DNA from: Strigamia acuminata
Lineage: Eukaryota > Arthropoda > Chilopoda > Geophilomorpha > Linotaeniidae
Reading direction: 5' to 3'
DNA: 64,000 nucleotides
NCBI GenBank assembly: GCA_949358305.1
Contig: OX442315.1
Location: 9,140,427-9,204,426 of the forward strand
In this document: positions 1 to 10,867 of the stretch, piece by piece
Layout: each line of letters opens with the position of its first letter
Position numbering within the stretch: the stretch's first letter is position 1
Position numbers and translations under genes: made by a program
Notes under the pieces: generated by a model
Database searches by the model: none
What the model was told of the DNA's origin: nothing
What the model saw: only the letters and a program-made list of their open reading frames with translations

Positions 1-391
1 CTATTACTACGTCGACGACGAAATGCTTGTGTGGTATCACGAGGAATGCTTCTGGAACAAAAACATAAAGCTCCGTAAATATATTGATACTACACGTGGC
101 AATCACATTATTTGAGGATAATTTCTATTAATAATATTGTGTATTTCCTTTACAGCGTTCATAGCAATTGGATTCCGCGATCTTGAGGATGTTAAGAAAA
201 ATGAAGCTAAACTGGATCTCATTTACAAGTCGTTGGAAGCTAAGGGTGCGCACCTTGAAAAAAACTGGATTTCCCATAAGAAGTGTGATTACCCTGCAGA
301 AATGCAAGATCCGTTTAAGGATGCCAAAGCCGCCAAGCTTGCCAAAGAGAAAGAGGAAGAGAAAGAGCAATGCAAAAAGGAGAAGTTATAA
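1..391 (+). CDS. Lipocalin copy A, 3' part only (exons 4 and 5)
   Basis: Two exons of a secreted lipocalin whose first exons lie beyond the left edge. Exon 4 (1-74) encodes the YYYVDDEM strand and the EECFWNKN motif and ends at a GTAAAT donor. Exon 5 (156-391) starts after a CTTTACAG acceptor and encodes the GFRDLEDVKKNEAKLDLIYK helix, the KKCDYP cysteine and a Lys/Glu-rich tail ending QCKKEKL. The phase (1 nt + 2 nt) matches the other copies. Without splicing, exon 4 would run into a stop (att tga) because a 35-bp stretch present in copy G is missing here. The lipocalin assignment rests on the full copies. Whether this copy is expressed is unknown. Confidence 0.75.
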
Positions 392-410
392 TATGGGGTT
401 TCGAGACCAA

Positions 411-952
411 GGGGTTTCATTAAATGAGCGATTATTGTGATTAGTTGATTATTGCAATAATGAAATTTTGCTATACTCTGACTCACTGTTAGTAGGTACC
501 CATTTCCTATTGGCCGAGCCATTTCACTGGTGTATGTATACATAAAAGTAGGCCAAAAGACCCAAAATGCAATGGATGTGTAGACATAGCATTGGAAGCC
601 ATTTTGTGTGCTTTCCAGCCATAACAATCAATCATAAAAGTTCAAAAATTACTGGCTTTCCTGACTAAGCAACCAATAAACTAAACGAACAGGTATTTTG
701 AAAAAATAACAGCAGAAAACATTGTTTTATGGTTTCTTAAAACATTTTATTATTAAATAAAAGCTAATTAATATCATTTAAACCATTACAATAATCACAC
801 AAATTTAAAACACAAAAAAACTATATTTCCTGATGGTGGTATACAGGCAACAGTTGGGAGTAAACAGGCCCGGCCAATAGGAACTGGGTACCTACTAACA
901 GTGAGTCAGAGTATAGATGTGAAGTCCTGTGGTTAATTGTCCTAGCTTAAAC
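411..952. mobile_element. Nested MITE remnants in the 3' flank of copy A
   Basis: At 411-460 lies one end of the AAGGGGTTTCATTAAATGAG family, complete at 11400-11880. It is interrupted at 472-915 by an element with long inverted ends: TACTCTGACTCACTGTTAGT at the left, and its reverse complement at about 887-913. The ends are flanked by TA. At about 916-952 the GATGTGAAGTCCTG end of the family found at 40395-40838 follows. The gene's own 3' flank resumes at about 950 with CTTAAACTAAG, as after copy D. No coding capacity is visible. Confidence 0.6.
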
Positions 953-1746
953 TAAGAAAAAGAGAGTTTGTTGAAAATAAATAAAATAAATAATCAATTT
1001 AATTTAAAAAAAAAAAACAAATAAATAAATAACAAAAATAAAATAAATTAATTAAAATAAAAAAAAGTAAAATAAGTCATGTGACATGAAAAATAATCAC
1101 TTGGACTTGGCGTGGGTCCTCAATAATGCAGTGATTGTGATTATTGGAACAATCACTTCAGCGCCTTCAGGGTGTCATTTATGTAGTGTCTAGGATATAT
1201 TGTCAATGAAGAGCACGATTTGAGGCTAACACTGGGTTTGAGGGAAATACTGCAATGCATGGCATATAATATTTTAATGATGTAAGGAAAGGTGACCATT
1301 GCGACATCTAGTGACCAAAGTAAAATGTATCCTTTTTACGAATTGGCAGTTCTTATCAGATGCTTAACTGTAATTTTTTGTCAGTTTCATGTTAATAAAG
1401 TAATTGAATGTTTAGAGAGAGAAAATACCTTACCTGTGAATAAATATGAAAACACTTGTATAAATGTAATTAAAATGTTTTATTTAAATCTAATGTTTTA
1501 CAAAATACTCTAATGACAATAATTATTTTATTGTTTATCTCGGATCGTATTCTTGCGATTACGAGTGAATGCTGAACAATGGGAACAATTGTTATAGGCT
1601 TAAATCTGGTCTGTTATTTTATGTCTAGGATTAAATGGATTTTGGTTAATTTCGAATGATAATTCTAAATCGATTTAGATGGCAAGATAGGTCTTACAAA
1701 TCTTCACCGCATAATTCCTGTTTATCTATGATAGCCCTATTTTCGG
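953..1746 (+). other. Duplicated 3' flank of lipocalin unit
   Basis: The stretch around 1100-1400 matches the sequence downstream of copies C and D (about 23820-23920 and 27910-28215), including GGAACAATCACTTCAGCG and GTGACCAAAGTAAAATGTAT. It therefore belongs to the duplicated unit. An AATAAA at about 1394 is shared with copy D (about 28203) and may be a distal poly(A) signal. From about 1420 to 1746 I see only AT-rich sequence. Confidence 0.55.
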
Positions 1747-1861
1747 ATGATTCCATGTGGTCGGGAATATACACACAACTACTGCATTGTAATGAATACT
1801 TTACAGCGTTTTCTGTATAAAACGAGACTTTGTTTTATCAACACGCAACCGGTTTGTTGTA

Positions 1862-2030
1862 AGGGGTCGTCCAGGGATCGTCCAGGAATCGTCCGGGGGT
1901 CGTCTGGGGGTCGTCCAGGAATTGTCCGGGGGTCATCCGGGGGTCATCCAGGGGTCGTCCGGGGGTCGTCCGGGGGTCGTCCGAGGATTGTCCGGGGGTC
2001 GTCCGGGGGTCGTCCGGAGGTCGTTCGGCA
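1862..2030. repeat. 11-bp GC-rich minisatellite (GGGGGTCGTCC)n
   Basis: About 15 imperfect copies of GGGGGTCGTCC, with variants carrying A in the G run or ATC/ATT for GTC. It is sharply bounded and much more GC-rich than its surroundings. Because 11 is not a multiple of 3, open frames on both strands give 11-residue repeats; I do not regard these as genes. Confidence 0.85.
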
Positions 2031-2040
2031 ATAACAGGCA

Positions 2041-2357
2041 ACACTTTGTTAAGAGGCGATTCGCGATTTGAAAAACTTGCAGTGTTGTTGTTAAACTTTA
2101 GCAGAATACTGACAGTGGTGAGTGGACATAAAAGAGCAGACACATGGTTGAGTTGCAGCTAAGAGAAAAACTTTAATAATGAGAAAAACAGCAAAGAGGG
2201 AAGTGGCTCCCTCTATTTACAGAAAAGGGAAAATAACTCCCTCTGTTTACAGATCAGGAAAACAGAAATAGCACAACCTTTAAATGATAAGTTATGCTCA
2301 CAATAATTAACAATAATAAAGATAGCAATATGATAAACAATAATATTTACATAAATA
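2041..2357. other. Unassigned AT-rich sequence left of BEL1
   Basis: No gene is recognised. There is a local imperfect duplication of CTCCCTCT(A/G)TTTACAGA at about 2208 and 2239. The last five bases, AAATA (2353-2357), are the BEL1 target duplication. Confidence 0.4.
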
Positions 2358-2970
2358 TGTAGATTCCAATCGCTTTTAGTTGGTCTTCTTAAAGTCTCTG
2401 GCTTCTTTGTAATTTAAATGTATGTTTTGGAAATAAAATCTGCAGCTTGCTTCCACCATGAATTTTGTACACTCACTGGGGTTAAACTTTATTGTCTTCA
2501 AAAAGATATATACAAAAACGCTCCTTTTGGAGCACCACTAATCCGATAATTGGCTTCAGCTGCATTCCTAGAAGGAGAGCTGAAGCCAGGTCATGTGACA
2601 ATAATCTAACCCTCTTTAAATAAAAGGTTAATGACACTAAATGTGAAAGATAAACATGTTAAAATTGAATACAAAATATTAAATTGAGTTTTACAGAATA
2701 ATAAAACAATGAAACATTAAAAGGAGTATATAAAATCAAATAAACGACATTAAAACACTAGAATAATTGGATAAACCATACAACACTAAATGCAAGGTCA
2801 GCAAATATAAATGAAATATAAATGAGCAAATGACACTGAATATTACATCAAAACAAATAAAAATACACAAATGTTAAATGTAGAATCAAAGGAAATAAAA
2901 TACACAAATATTAAATAAAATCAACACATTAAAGGGAATGTGAACCTGGAGTAAAACGCCAGTTTTCACA
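2358..2970 (-). repeat. BEL1 3' LTR
   Basis: 613 bp, equal in length to the copy at 8282-8894, with TG...CA termini. The stop codon of the gag-pol frame (complement of 2966-2968) lies inside it. Confidence 0.95.
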
Positions 2971-5900
2971 CTCCCCCCGCGCCGATCTCACTTTGAACCT
3001 CCAAATGGACCAAACGCTGAATCGGACGCCTCAACTTAGCCCCACCTGAAGTGACAAGCTCACATGATCGGACTTTGCCATCTCTTCCAACGCGCACTTC
3101 AGTGATACGGCCCATCTTCCACTGGAGCCGGGGTCGGCCTTGTTCTTCAACTAACACGACATCGCCTACTTTCAATTCGAGGAGTCCCGACCTTCCAGAC
3201 TGTGTTTTCAAGTCTGTTAGGTATTCTTTTTGCCAACGACTCCAAAAAGAAAGCAGGGTTTTTTGACGATGACGCCATTGTCGGATAAAGGCTGCTTGTG
3301 TCGGCTCGATTTGGTTGATGTAACTAGGGTCCGGCAGGAATGTAACTCTTTCTCCCGTCAAGAAATGGGCAGGAGTTAAGCTCTCAGGTTCATCGGGCTT
3401 CTCATAAACGTAGGTTAGCGGACGATGATTCAACACAGCTTCCACTTGGGTGAGGAGAGTGTTCAATTGAAAAAAGTTTAATGATGCAGTCCCAATAATT
3501 TTCTTCAAGCAGGATTTGACTGTCTTCACCATCCTTTCCCAAAATCCCCCCCACCACGGGCTATGTTCAACTATAAACTTCCAATTGATCCCCTTGTTGC
3601 ATAGATAATTCTTGAACGACTCATCCTTGGTATTGTTCAATAATGCAGCCAATTCTTTGTTGGTACGGCGAAAAGTTGTCCCGTTGTCGCTATATAATGT
3701 CTTTGGTAGTCCACGGCGACTCACAAATCGTTCGAACGCGTCGACAAAATCAGGCGTGTTGAGTGAGGGCACCAATTCGAGATGCACCGCTCGGATGTTA
3801 GCACAAGTAAACAGTGCGATGTATGCCTTTGTTTTGCGTCCTCTTATGTACAGGGGTCCCGCGAAGTCGACTCCTGTGACCGCAAATGGCTCGCAACGGG
3901 TGATTCTGTCAAATGGCAGCAATCCGGGTGATTCTTGCATCAATTTTCCCTGCACCTTCTTGCACGTGACACATCGACTTAATGTTGACTTCAAGGTTCT
4001 CCTTGCGGCCGGTGTCCAGTATGACTCTCTAAATTGGGCGAGCGTTGCTGTCAAGCCGCAGTGGAGAACCTGGGAATGAGAATGCAAAAATATTAGTTTG
4101 GTCAATTCGCATTTTTGTGGTAACACGATAGGTTGTGTTGCTGTTTGTTCATCTTTGGAGGTTTGTAGTCTGGTCCTCAGTCTCATTACTCCATTTGCAT
4201 CGATGAACGGGTTGAGCAGCTTTAATTTGGATGCTGCCATCAATGGTTTCCCCTCGGTCAGTTGCTTCATTTCTGCGGCGTAGTGTTGCCGTTGTGAAGC
4301 GATGATCAATTTTTGCTTTGCCGTCACGAGTTCCTCTGCATTCAAAACCCCTTGTTGACGATGTCCGCTGTCTGCTTTTTGTTTTGAGTTGTGTGCAAAA
4401 CGATAGCACCAGGCCCACACTCGACATGTGCGTAAATATGACCTGGAAATTGGAAATGCAAAATTTTGATTATTTTTTTGTTGAACTGCATTCGCGTGGG
4501 TTTCTCCGCTTGGCTCCTCGTGTTCGTCAGCCTCGCTGTCCAATTCGTCTGGGTCTATGGTTAATTCCATCTTATTATTTGGCCAGTTCTCTTGTTCTTC
4601 ACTTAGCCATTTTGGCCCCTTCCACCACAGTTCGTCATTTGTTAGCTCCTCCGCATCAATGCCTCTTGTCAGTCGGTCGGCTGGATTTTCCGGGCCCGCG
4701 ACGTGTTTCCATGCCTTCACGTGAGACTTTTCTCTGATTTCGATCGCCCGGTTGTTTATGAAGGTTGGTGGCCGCTTGGATGTGTTTGTTATCCAATGCA
4801 GGCAAATCTGACTGTCGGTCCAGTAATGGTATCGGTCGCAGTCCATCACCTCCTTCAATTGGTCTCTGAGGCGTACTGCTAGAAGAGCACCCATCAACTC
4901 CAGTTTGGGCAGCGTCAATTGTTTTACCGGGACTACTCTAGATTTAGAAAATAAAAAATTTGTCATGATTAGATTTTCTTCTCTTCGGCGCACGTAAGCC
5001 ACCGCGCCATAAGCCTTCGGGCTGGCATCGCAAAATATGTGAATTTCATTTTCTTGACGTGGCTTGACTCCGTTCCATCTTGGCAGTTGGATTTCCCCCA
5101 ACTTTGGGATTTGTTTTGCCCATTTTGTCCAAGTTTCTCGCATTTCTTCGTTTAATTCCTCGTCCCACTTCAATTTTCTCAGCCATAAAGTTTGGAAAAA
5201 AATCTTTGCCGTGATGGTGAAGGGACTCGCAAAACCCAATGGGTCGAAAATTTGTGCTGTTATGCAGATGACCCTTCGTTTGGTGATTTGTTTGGTTCCA
5301 ATGTCCTCTGCAATTTCCACAGCAAGGCCTATTTGGTCTGAATTTGGACTCCATCGCAATCCCAAAACCTTGGTTTCATCGTCGTTCATCAGCTCGCGGT
5401 CGGATGGGACTTCTTCTCGCATTATTTTTCGCAATTTGGTTGAATTTGTCTGCCATTTCACGAACTCCATTCCCGCTGCGGCCATGATGATGCGCGCCTG
5501 TCGAAAAATTTCTTCAACTTTTTTCTCGCTGTCCAGGGAAGATATTAAATCATCCATGTAGAGGAATTGACTGATGAATGCGACGGCCTCTGGAAATTCG
5601 TCCTTAAACTTCTCCAAATGGTGCTTTATGGTCGCACTCAGCAGGAATGGGCTGGGGGCGGCTCCGAACAGCACTCGAGTTTGGCGTAAAATTTTGATTA
5701 TTGCTCGTCCAATTCCGTCCCACAGCTCATCAATCCAAAAAAAACGAGTAGCGTCGCGATCCCTCATGGCAATTTCTATCTGGTGAAATGCCTTTTTGAT
5801 ATCGGCTATTAGTGCAAACTCATAAATTCGAAACTTCAGCAAAATAAAAATTAGGGACGGGAGCAAATTGGTTCCTTTTGACAAACAGTCATTTAATGAC

Positions 5901-8236
5901 AACTGACCCTTTTTGTGTGAAGAGGCGTCGAAAACGATGCGTAGTTTGGTCGTTACTCGCTCTTCTTTGACCACAGGCCTGTGTGGCATGTAGTAAATGG
6001 GGCCGGGCGCTTCACCTACTGGCACCTCCTCAACAATGTTCTGTGCGATCTGCTCATCGATGACTTTTTTGTACTGAAGATACAAATTTGGCTGCCTGCG
6101 AAAACGTCGTATCAAGTTAAGGAACCTCTGCTCGGCGATTTGGTAGTTGTCAGCGAGTTCATCCGGATTCACCGTCCACGGCAACTGGACAGAATAATGG
6201 CTTCCGGTCCAATCGATGGTTTTGTTGAATTTTTTCATTATCTCTTCATCTCCCGTGGTGGTCATGGATTCGTGCTGGACCCCAATCGATTCGAGCTCCC
6301 AAAAATTGCGCAACATGTCATCTGTGGACGGAACAATTGTTATTTTGTTAGCTTGCGTGGGTGACGCGATGAGTTGCGTCCCCTGCGTCGTTTGTCCGTG
6401 CAGCGTCCACCCCAGAATCGTGTTTACAGCGGCCAAATTTTCTTCAATAAATTTGGATTGACCCGTGGTAATTTTATTGTAATGATCCACGCCAAGCAGA
6501 ATGTCTACTTCGCTCGAATGTAAGGCGGCCTGTTTGCAGTTCACTTGGATTCCCAAGTCTCTCAATTTGTTGCTTAGCAAGGTGGTCGGAATTTCAGTCG
6601 GAGTGGTTGTGCATCGTGGCGTTTCAATTGCGTCGATTAATATGGCTGGAGACGTTCCATTGATCGGTTGTATCTTCACCTGGACTCGGTTTCTCACTTC
6701 CATCTTGGGATGCTGACCAAAAGTGGCGAGGTTTATTTTTTCCGTGCCCAATTTTTTCAATTTCAGTTTTTGAGCCACGTCAGCGCGGATAAATGTGCGC
6801 TGTGCTCCGCCATCGATGTAGCAGACGCCCTTGGTTTGCAGCTTCTCTCCGCTCAATTGTGCCATCTGGATCATCAAAAATTCAACAGCTGGTCGATTTA
6901 CGCTGACAACTGCATTTTGTTTGATTTCAGTCACTTCAATCTGTCTGCCGGAATTCGAATCGTTGGTCGCCGTCGATTTTGGCTTGGTGCACAAATATGT
7001 GTGGTGCTGTCCCTCGCATCGAAAGCACTTCATTGATGTGCGGCATTCTTTGGTCGGGTGCGGTGTTCGTCCGAGACACCGAAAACAAACGTTTTTTGCT
7101 TTTAATTTCGCCATTCGTTCCTCGGCGTTGAGTGGGCAGACTTTTCGATCATGGCTCTTCGATTCGCAAAATTGGCAGGTCTTGACTGCAATCGACATCA
7201 TTGACGCGGAGCTTTCTTGGACTCTTTTGTCTCTCTTGTCGAATCGTTTCTTCTCCTTCTTGAAGCTCGGGGCGTCGGGAGTCGCATTCGATTTTTGATG
7301 TGATGCAGTCTGTTTTGATTGGTTCGCCATCATTTCGTATTGTGCTTCTTTCGTCACGAAATCGTGCAGCCAGTTCATGAGGCGGGGGACCGATCGTTCT
7401 GCAGCGTTCTCTCGATCATACTCACGCATCAGTGTGCGTGGAATTGCCGTGGCCAGCGTGGGAAAGAGCGTTCTTTGGTACTCCTCGAGATTCACGTCAA
7501 TATTGCTTAAATTCTCGATGTTTATTTCGACGTGGCGGTGCAAACGCTGCAGCCCAGCTTGATCTTTCTCGTCCTTCACTGCAGGTAAAACAGACAAATT
7601 ATTTATGAATCGATTCTCCAACAAAATTTTATCGCCGTATTTTCTTTTCAAGCGATCAATTGCGACCAGGTAATTTGGTTCGGTAATTTCCAACGCTTTG
7701 ATGTCATTCAAAGCGTCCCCGTGCAGATACGTGCGCAGGTGAAGTAATTTGTTTATATTGTCCAACTGTGCATCGTCTCCATACTGCACGCTAAATGTTC
7801 TCCAGAACCCACTCCAATCCTCTGGCCGCCTACCGTCAAATTTTGGCACTTCCAACGGTTTTCGTTTTATAAAATTGTTAATTGTTGGATTCAATGGTAG
7901 CGGTAAATTTTGAGGCACAGCGGGCTGAACTGGATAATTCCGAGCAGTGTACGTCATAATGGCGGCTCTAGTTGATGCAGCGCGGTCCTCTATGGCGTCG
8001 ATCGCGTTGCTCACCTCGTCCACCTCAAGGTCACTTTTTGCCAAGTCCATGGCCAAATCACTGGCTTTTGTAACGCGGAGCATTTTGCCCGCCAGTTGAT
8101 CTGTCCAGATGCTGAGCACGTCTTTGGTCACCACCGGCACGCCAGCAAAGGCAGTTGTAATGGCGGCCATTAATGTCTCTGCAGCCTGGATGGCTGTGGT
8201 CAAGGCCCTTCTTTTCAATTCAAATTTCGGAGGCAT
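2966..8236 (-). CDS. BEL1 gag-pol polyprotein
   Basis: A single frame of about 1756 residues makes all the proteins of a BEL/Pao retrotransposon. In order: a gag domain of DUF1759 type (EVPKFDGRRPEDWSGFWRTF), cysteine knuckles (CQFCESKSHDRKVC near residue 352, CFRCEGQHHTYLC near 400), an aspartic protease with YIDGGAQRTF (about 472), reverse transcriptase with the YMDD box (about 893), RNase H (IFCDASPKAYGAVAY, YWTDSQICLHW), integrase (HCGL...CVTCKK zinc region, VDFAGP near 1454, YSDNG near 1513, WWGGFWERM near 1565), and a DUF5641-type C-terminus. I start at the ATG at 8236 (MPPKFELKRR); an open stretch upstream only reads through the primer site. All catalytic boxes are present and no break is seen. 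Confidence 0.95.
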   Translation of the reverse strand: MPPKFELKRRALTTAIQAAETLMAAITTAFAGVPVVTKDVLSIWTDQLAGKMLRVTKASDLAMDLAKSDLEVDEVSNAIDAIEDRAASTRAAIMTYTARNYPVQPAVPQNLPLPLNPTINNFIKRKPLEVPKFDGRRPEDWSGFWRTFSVQYGDDAQLDNINKLLHLRTYLHGDALNDIKALEITEPNYLVAIDRLKRKYGDKILLENRFINNLSVLPAVKDEKDQAGLQRLHRHVEINIENLSNIDVNLEEYQRTLFPTLATAIPRTLMREYDRENAAERSVPRLMNWLHDFVTKEAQYEMMANQSKQTASHQKSNATPDAPSFKKEKKRFDKRDKRVQESSASMMSIAVKTCQFCESKSHDRKVCPLNAEERMAKLKAKNVCFRCLGRTPHPTKECRTSMKCFRCEGQHHTYLCTKPKSTATNDSNSGRQIEVTEIKQNAVVSVNRPAVEFLMIQMAQLSGEKLQTKGVCYIDGGAQRTFIRADVAQKLKLKKLGTEKINLATFGQHPKMEVRNRVQVKIQPINGTSPAILIDAIETPRCTTTPTEIPTTLLSNKLRDLGIQVNCKQAALHSSEVDILLGVDHYNKITTGQSKFIEENLAAVNTILGWTLHGQTTQGTQLIASPTQANKITIVPSTDDMLRNFWELESIGVQHESMTTTGDEEIMKKFNKTIDWTGSHYSVQLPWTVNPDELADNYQIAEQRFLNLIRRFRRQPNLYLQYKKVIDEQIAQNIVEEVPVGEAPGPIYYMPHRPVVKEERVTTKLRIVFDASSHKKGQLSLNDCLSKGTNLLPSLIFILLKFRIYEFALIADIKKAFHQIEIAMRDRDATRFFWIDELWDGIGRAIIKILRQTRVLFGAAPSPFLLSATIKHHLEKFKDEFPEAVAFISQFLYMDDLISSLDSEKKVEEIFRQARIIMAAAGMEFVKWQTNSTKLRKIMREEVPSDRELMNDDETKVLGLRWSPNSDQIGLAVEIAEDIGTKQITKRRVICITAQIFDPLGFASPFTITAKIFFQTLWLRKLKWDEELNEEMRETWTKWAKQIPKLGEIQLPRWNGVKPRQENEIHIFCDASPKAYGAVAYVRRREENLIMTNFLFSKSRVVPVKQLTLPKLELMGALLAVRLRDQLKEVMDCDRYHYWTDSQICLHWITNTSKRPPTFINNRAIEIREKSHVKAWKHVAGPENPADRLTRGIDAEELTNDELWWKGPKWLSEEQENWPNNKMELTIDPDELDSEADEHEEPSGETHANAVQQKNNQNFAFPISRSYLRTCRVWAWCYRFAHNSKQKADSGHRQQGVLNAEELVTAKQKLIIASQRQHYAAEMKQLTEGKPLMAASKLKLLNPFIDANGVMRLRTRLQTSKDEQTATQPIVLPQKCELTKLIFLHSHSQVLHCGLTATLAQFRESYWTPAARRTLKSTLSRCVTCKKVQGKLMQESPGLLPFDRITRCEPFAVTGVDFAGPLYIRGRKTKAYIALFTCANIRAVHLELVPSLNTPDFVDAFERFVSRRGLPKTLYSDNGTTFRRTNKELAALLNNTKDESFKNYLCNKGINWKFIVEHSPWWGGFWERMVKTVKSCLKKIIGTASLNFFQLNTLLTQVEAVLNHRPLTYVYEKPDEPESLTPAHFLTGERVTFLPDPSYINQIEPTQAAFIRQWRHRQKTLLSFWSRWQKEYLTDLKTQSGRSGLLELKVGDVVLVEEQGRPRLQWKMGRITEVRVGRDGKVRSCELVTSGGAKLRRPIQRLVHLEVQSEIGAGGV

Positions 8237-8261
8237 TTTTTTACTTGCAGTTTGGGGTACT

Positions 8262-8278
8262 CCCGGGTTTCGGCACCA
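8262..8278 (-). promoter_or_regulatory. BEL1 primer-binding site
   Basis: The minus strand reads TGGTGCCGAAACCCGGG three bases inside the 5' LTR, complementary to a tRNA 3' end (CCA). The same 17 bases occur in BEL2 and BEL3. I do not assign the tRNA. Confidence 0.8.
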
Positions 8279-8281
8279 AAA

Positions 8282-8894
8282 TGTAGATTCCAATCGCTTT
8301 TAGTTGGTCTTCTTAAAGTCTCTGGCTTCTTTGTAATTTAAATGTATGTTTTGGAAATAAAATCTGCAGCTTGCTTCCACCATGAATTTTGTACACTCAC
8401 TGGGGTTAAACTTTATTGTCTTCAAAAAGATATATACAAAAACGCTCCTATTGGAGCACCACTAATCCGATAATTGGCTTCAGCTGCATTCCTAGAAGGA
8501 GAGCTGAAGCCAGGTCATGTGACAATAATCTAACCCTCTTTAAATAAAAGGTTAATGACACTAAATGTGAAAGATAAACATGTTAAAATTGAATACAAAA
8601 TATTAAATTGAGTTTTACAGAATAATAAAACAATGAAACATTAAAAGGAGTATATAAAATCAAATAAACGACATTAAAACACTAGAATAATTGGATAAAC
8701 CATACAACACTAAATGCAAGGTCAGCAAATATAAATGAAATATAAATGAGCAAATGACACTGAATATTACATCAAAACAAATAAAAATACACAAATGTTA
8801 AATGTAGAATCAAAGGAAATAAAATACACAAATATTAAATAAAATCAACACATTAAAGGGAATGTGAACCTGGAGTAAAACGCCAGTTTTCACA
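8282..8894 (-). repeat. BEL1 5' LTR
   Basis: 613 bp, nearly identical to 2358-2970. It should carry the element's promoter; AATAAA-like signals are scattered through it. Confidence 0.95.
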
Positions 8895-8937
8895 AAATAA
8901 ATTATATCAAAGTAAATACACATCAAAAACTAACAGT

Positions 8938-9758
8938 TGTGACCGTTTGACCACCCTAGTTGCCTACGTCACTCCACACACCATCTGGTGGCCCCAAGCC
9001 GTCCCCCTCTTGTGGTAGTGGACCGGCCTAGCGGAAGAGGTAAGAACTGAGTGGTGTGGTGAGAGTAAGAGAGACGTTGCTGAGAGGGCCGAGGGTGAGG
9101 ACGTGTCATCGTGAGCTGCCAGGTCCCCACTGCAATAGAGACAACTACTGACTCTGCTCCTCCCACCATTCACCACTGTGACGCTCAGTTGCAGGTTTGA
9201 GATGACTGCTTCATTACCATGAGTGGCTATATGGGCTGTACTAGGTAAGTACGGCAGAATGTTCGTCTGTGGTAACCGACCACGTCACCCATGGGGCTAC
9301 AACCCTGTGTGTGACGGGTCGGATACCGGTGTAGCGTGCCTAACGGCACTATTGCGACTAGCAATTCGAATTTGTATTTGGAAATAACTAACTTAACTTT
9401 AGAAAGCAGATGGCAAAGGATTGAAACTGATTTTGTTGGATTCACAATAAAGGCACACGTACACTTTGAAGTTACATTAAACACTAATTTTATTCAAACA
9501 GGATATGCTAATTTATAGCCTCGTCCCCCCTTTATACAAAGAAATAGAAAGACCCGTTTTACAAAAGGGGGCCACAGAAGTGACCCCTGGTGACCAAACA
9601 TGGCGCCACTTCCAATTTATACATTTAAAACGGCAGTTTTTACAGGCACCACACAGTGAGATAGGTGGCCCAACCCCTAGACAACGATTCAAGGCCAAAA
9701 CCCAACAATCTGAGTCCCTGTCTCGTTATTACGTGAGATATACGTCCCTCCCGTGTAG
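8938..9758 (+). repeat. Dispersed repeat (TGTGACCGTTTG...), with nested insert
   Basis: This repeat recurs inverted at 18503-19010. Shared blocks include GACCGTTTG(A/G)CCACCCTAG, GAGAGACGTTGCTGAG, GGTCGG or GGTAACCGACCACG and CCCCTAGACAACGATT. This copy has an extra inner segment (about 9335-9645) that is missing at 18.5 kb but recurs at 39085-40394 (AGCAATTCGA...TTTGTATTTGG, ACAGGATATGC, CCAAACATGGCG). So one repeat has inserted into another. It is GC-richer than its surroundings and could be an old LTR, but I found no protein or clean duplication to classify it. Confidence 0.6.
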
Positions 9759-10867
9759 TAAATTGCCATGCTATATGGGTAAGACTATATCCATGTTGGA
9801 CTGCTATAGCTGTTGGGTGAGTGTTGGCAAAGAAAAGTAGACATGTTTAAGCTTTGGCTTAAACCCAAAATCAATATGGCTGCCACTTTATTCTCTTAGC
9901 AGGTGAAGAGTGATCAAAACCAAGAGAGAACAAATCTTATATACATAACATGCATTGCATGTGACCAAAGCTATACAGTATAATGCTAAAACATAGGATG
10001 AATCTTTACAAACTAAAGCAGTACATTTGAGACAGCACTGAAACTCACAAATTGCGTGCTACAGTAACACAACTGTTATGTAGACATCTCAAATACACAA
10101 ATGAACGACAGTACTGCAAATGCAACGACATGTTGCCCACATCAGCGTCAGGGAACTCATTAAATGCAGGACTGATGAAAGACAACACTGTACCGTAACA
10201 ATGCGTCGCTTCTAGCGCGCTAAAACGTAAACACGCGCCGTAAGTAAACAGATACATTCCGTTCAACTGTTGTGTGGAAACCCAACAATCCAGTCACAAT
10301 GTGTTAGATTTAACAGTCTGTCCCTTAAAACTCCAACTATAAAGCTAGCATCACTTCATTAAACAGAGCACTTCAACTAAAAATGTCAGAAACCACCACC
10401 AGATGGTTCACACCCTACCGCCTTCTATAAAGCTCGTAGCAAACTAATAACACACTAAATGGCGCTTTAACTATTGCACCTGAAAATTGACCACAAAGGG
10501 CTTATAATAAACCTATAAGTGCATACAGCGTATGTTTATATTTATTTTCAGGATAGTTAAGGTTTTCCATAGGTGTCTATATTGTATGTTGTATGCAAAG
10601 CGCAATAAGCCCAAAATCTATCTTGTACAATTGTCTTTTCTGGAAAACTGAATTGTTTACATGATCAGAAAATTAATATTTGGATTTTCTGTTTTGAAGC
10701 ATTATTTATTGATTTTGTATTTTTATTACGTACGGTAACTTTAAAAAATTTCCTTCACATATTTACTCTTTTTTATTTTCCATCAATTTTTTCCCGTCAG
10801 TGTTTTCTTTTTATTGGTAATGGGCGTTTCCATTTTGATAACACTCATTGACGTGTGTTAAAATTTG
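9759..10867. other. Intergenic stretch, no gene recognised
   Basis: No coding potential is evident. From about 10735 the sequence (TTTAAAAAATTTCCTTCACATATTTACT...) matches the distal upstream flank of the lipocalin unit, also seen before copies C, F and G. The left boundary of the duplicated unit therefore lies roughly at 10.7 kb here. Confidence 0.4.

Larger units (their letters stand above)
2358..8894 (-). mobile_element. BEL1: complete BEL/Pao LTR retrotransposon
   Basis: A full element on the minus strand: two 613-bp LTRs, a primer-binding site, one uninterrupted gag-pol frame and a purine run (GGGGGGAG on the minus strand) before the 3' LTR. It is flanked by the 5-bp duplication AAATA (2353-2357 and 8895-8899). 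The LTRs start TGTAGATTCC and end TTTTCACA as read on the + strand. I found one difference between them (TCCTTTTGG against TCCTATTGG). An open frame and near-identical LTRs mean a recent and possibly still competent insertion. Confidence 0.95.

Noticed and set aside
1747-2143. Open frames on both strands with SSGGRPGIVRG or DDPRTTPG repeats
   Set aside because: They arise from the 11-bp minisatellite; no start context, splice structure or similarity supports a protein.
3051-7562. Numerous + strand open frames of 60-155 residues
   Set aside because: They are antisense shadows of the BEL1 gag-pol frame. The same applies to + strand frames opposite BEL2 and BEL3 and - strand frames opposite the Gypsy.
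8938-9758. A complete LTR retrotransposon bounded by this repeat
   Set aside because: No protein domains or matching pair of direct repeats with target duplication could be found; left as an unclassified dispersed repeat.
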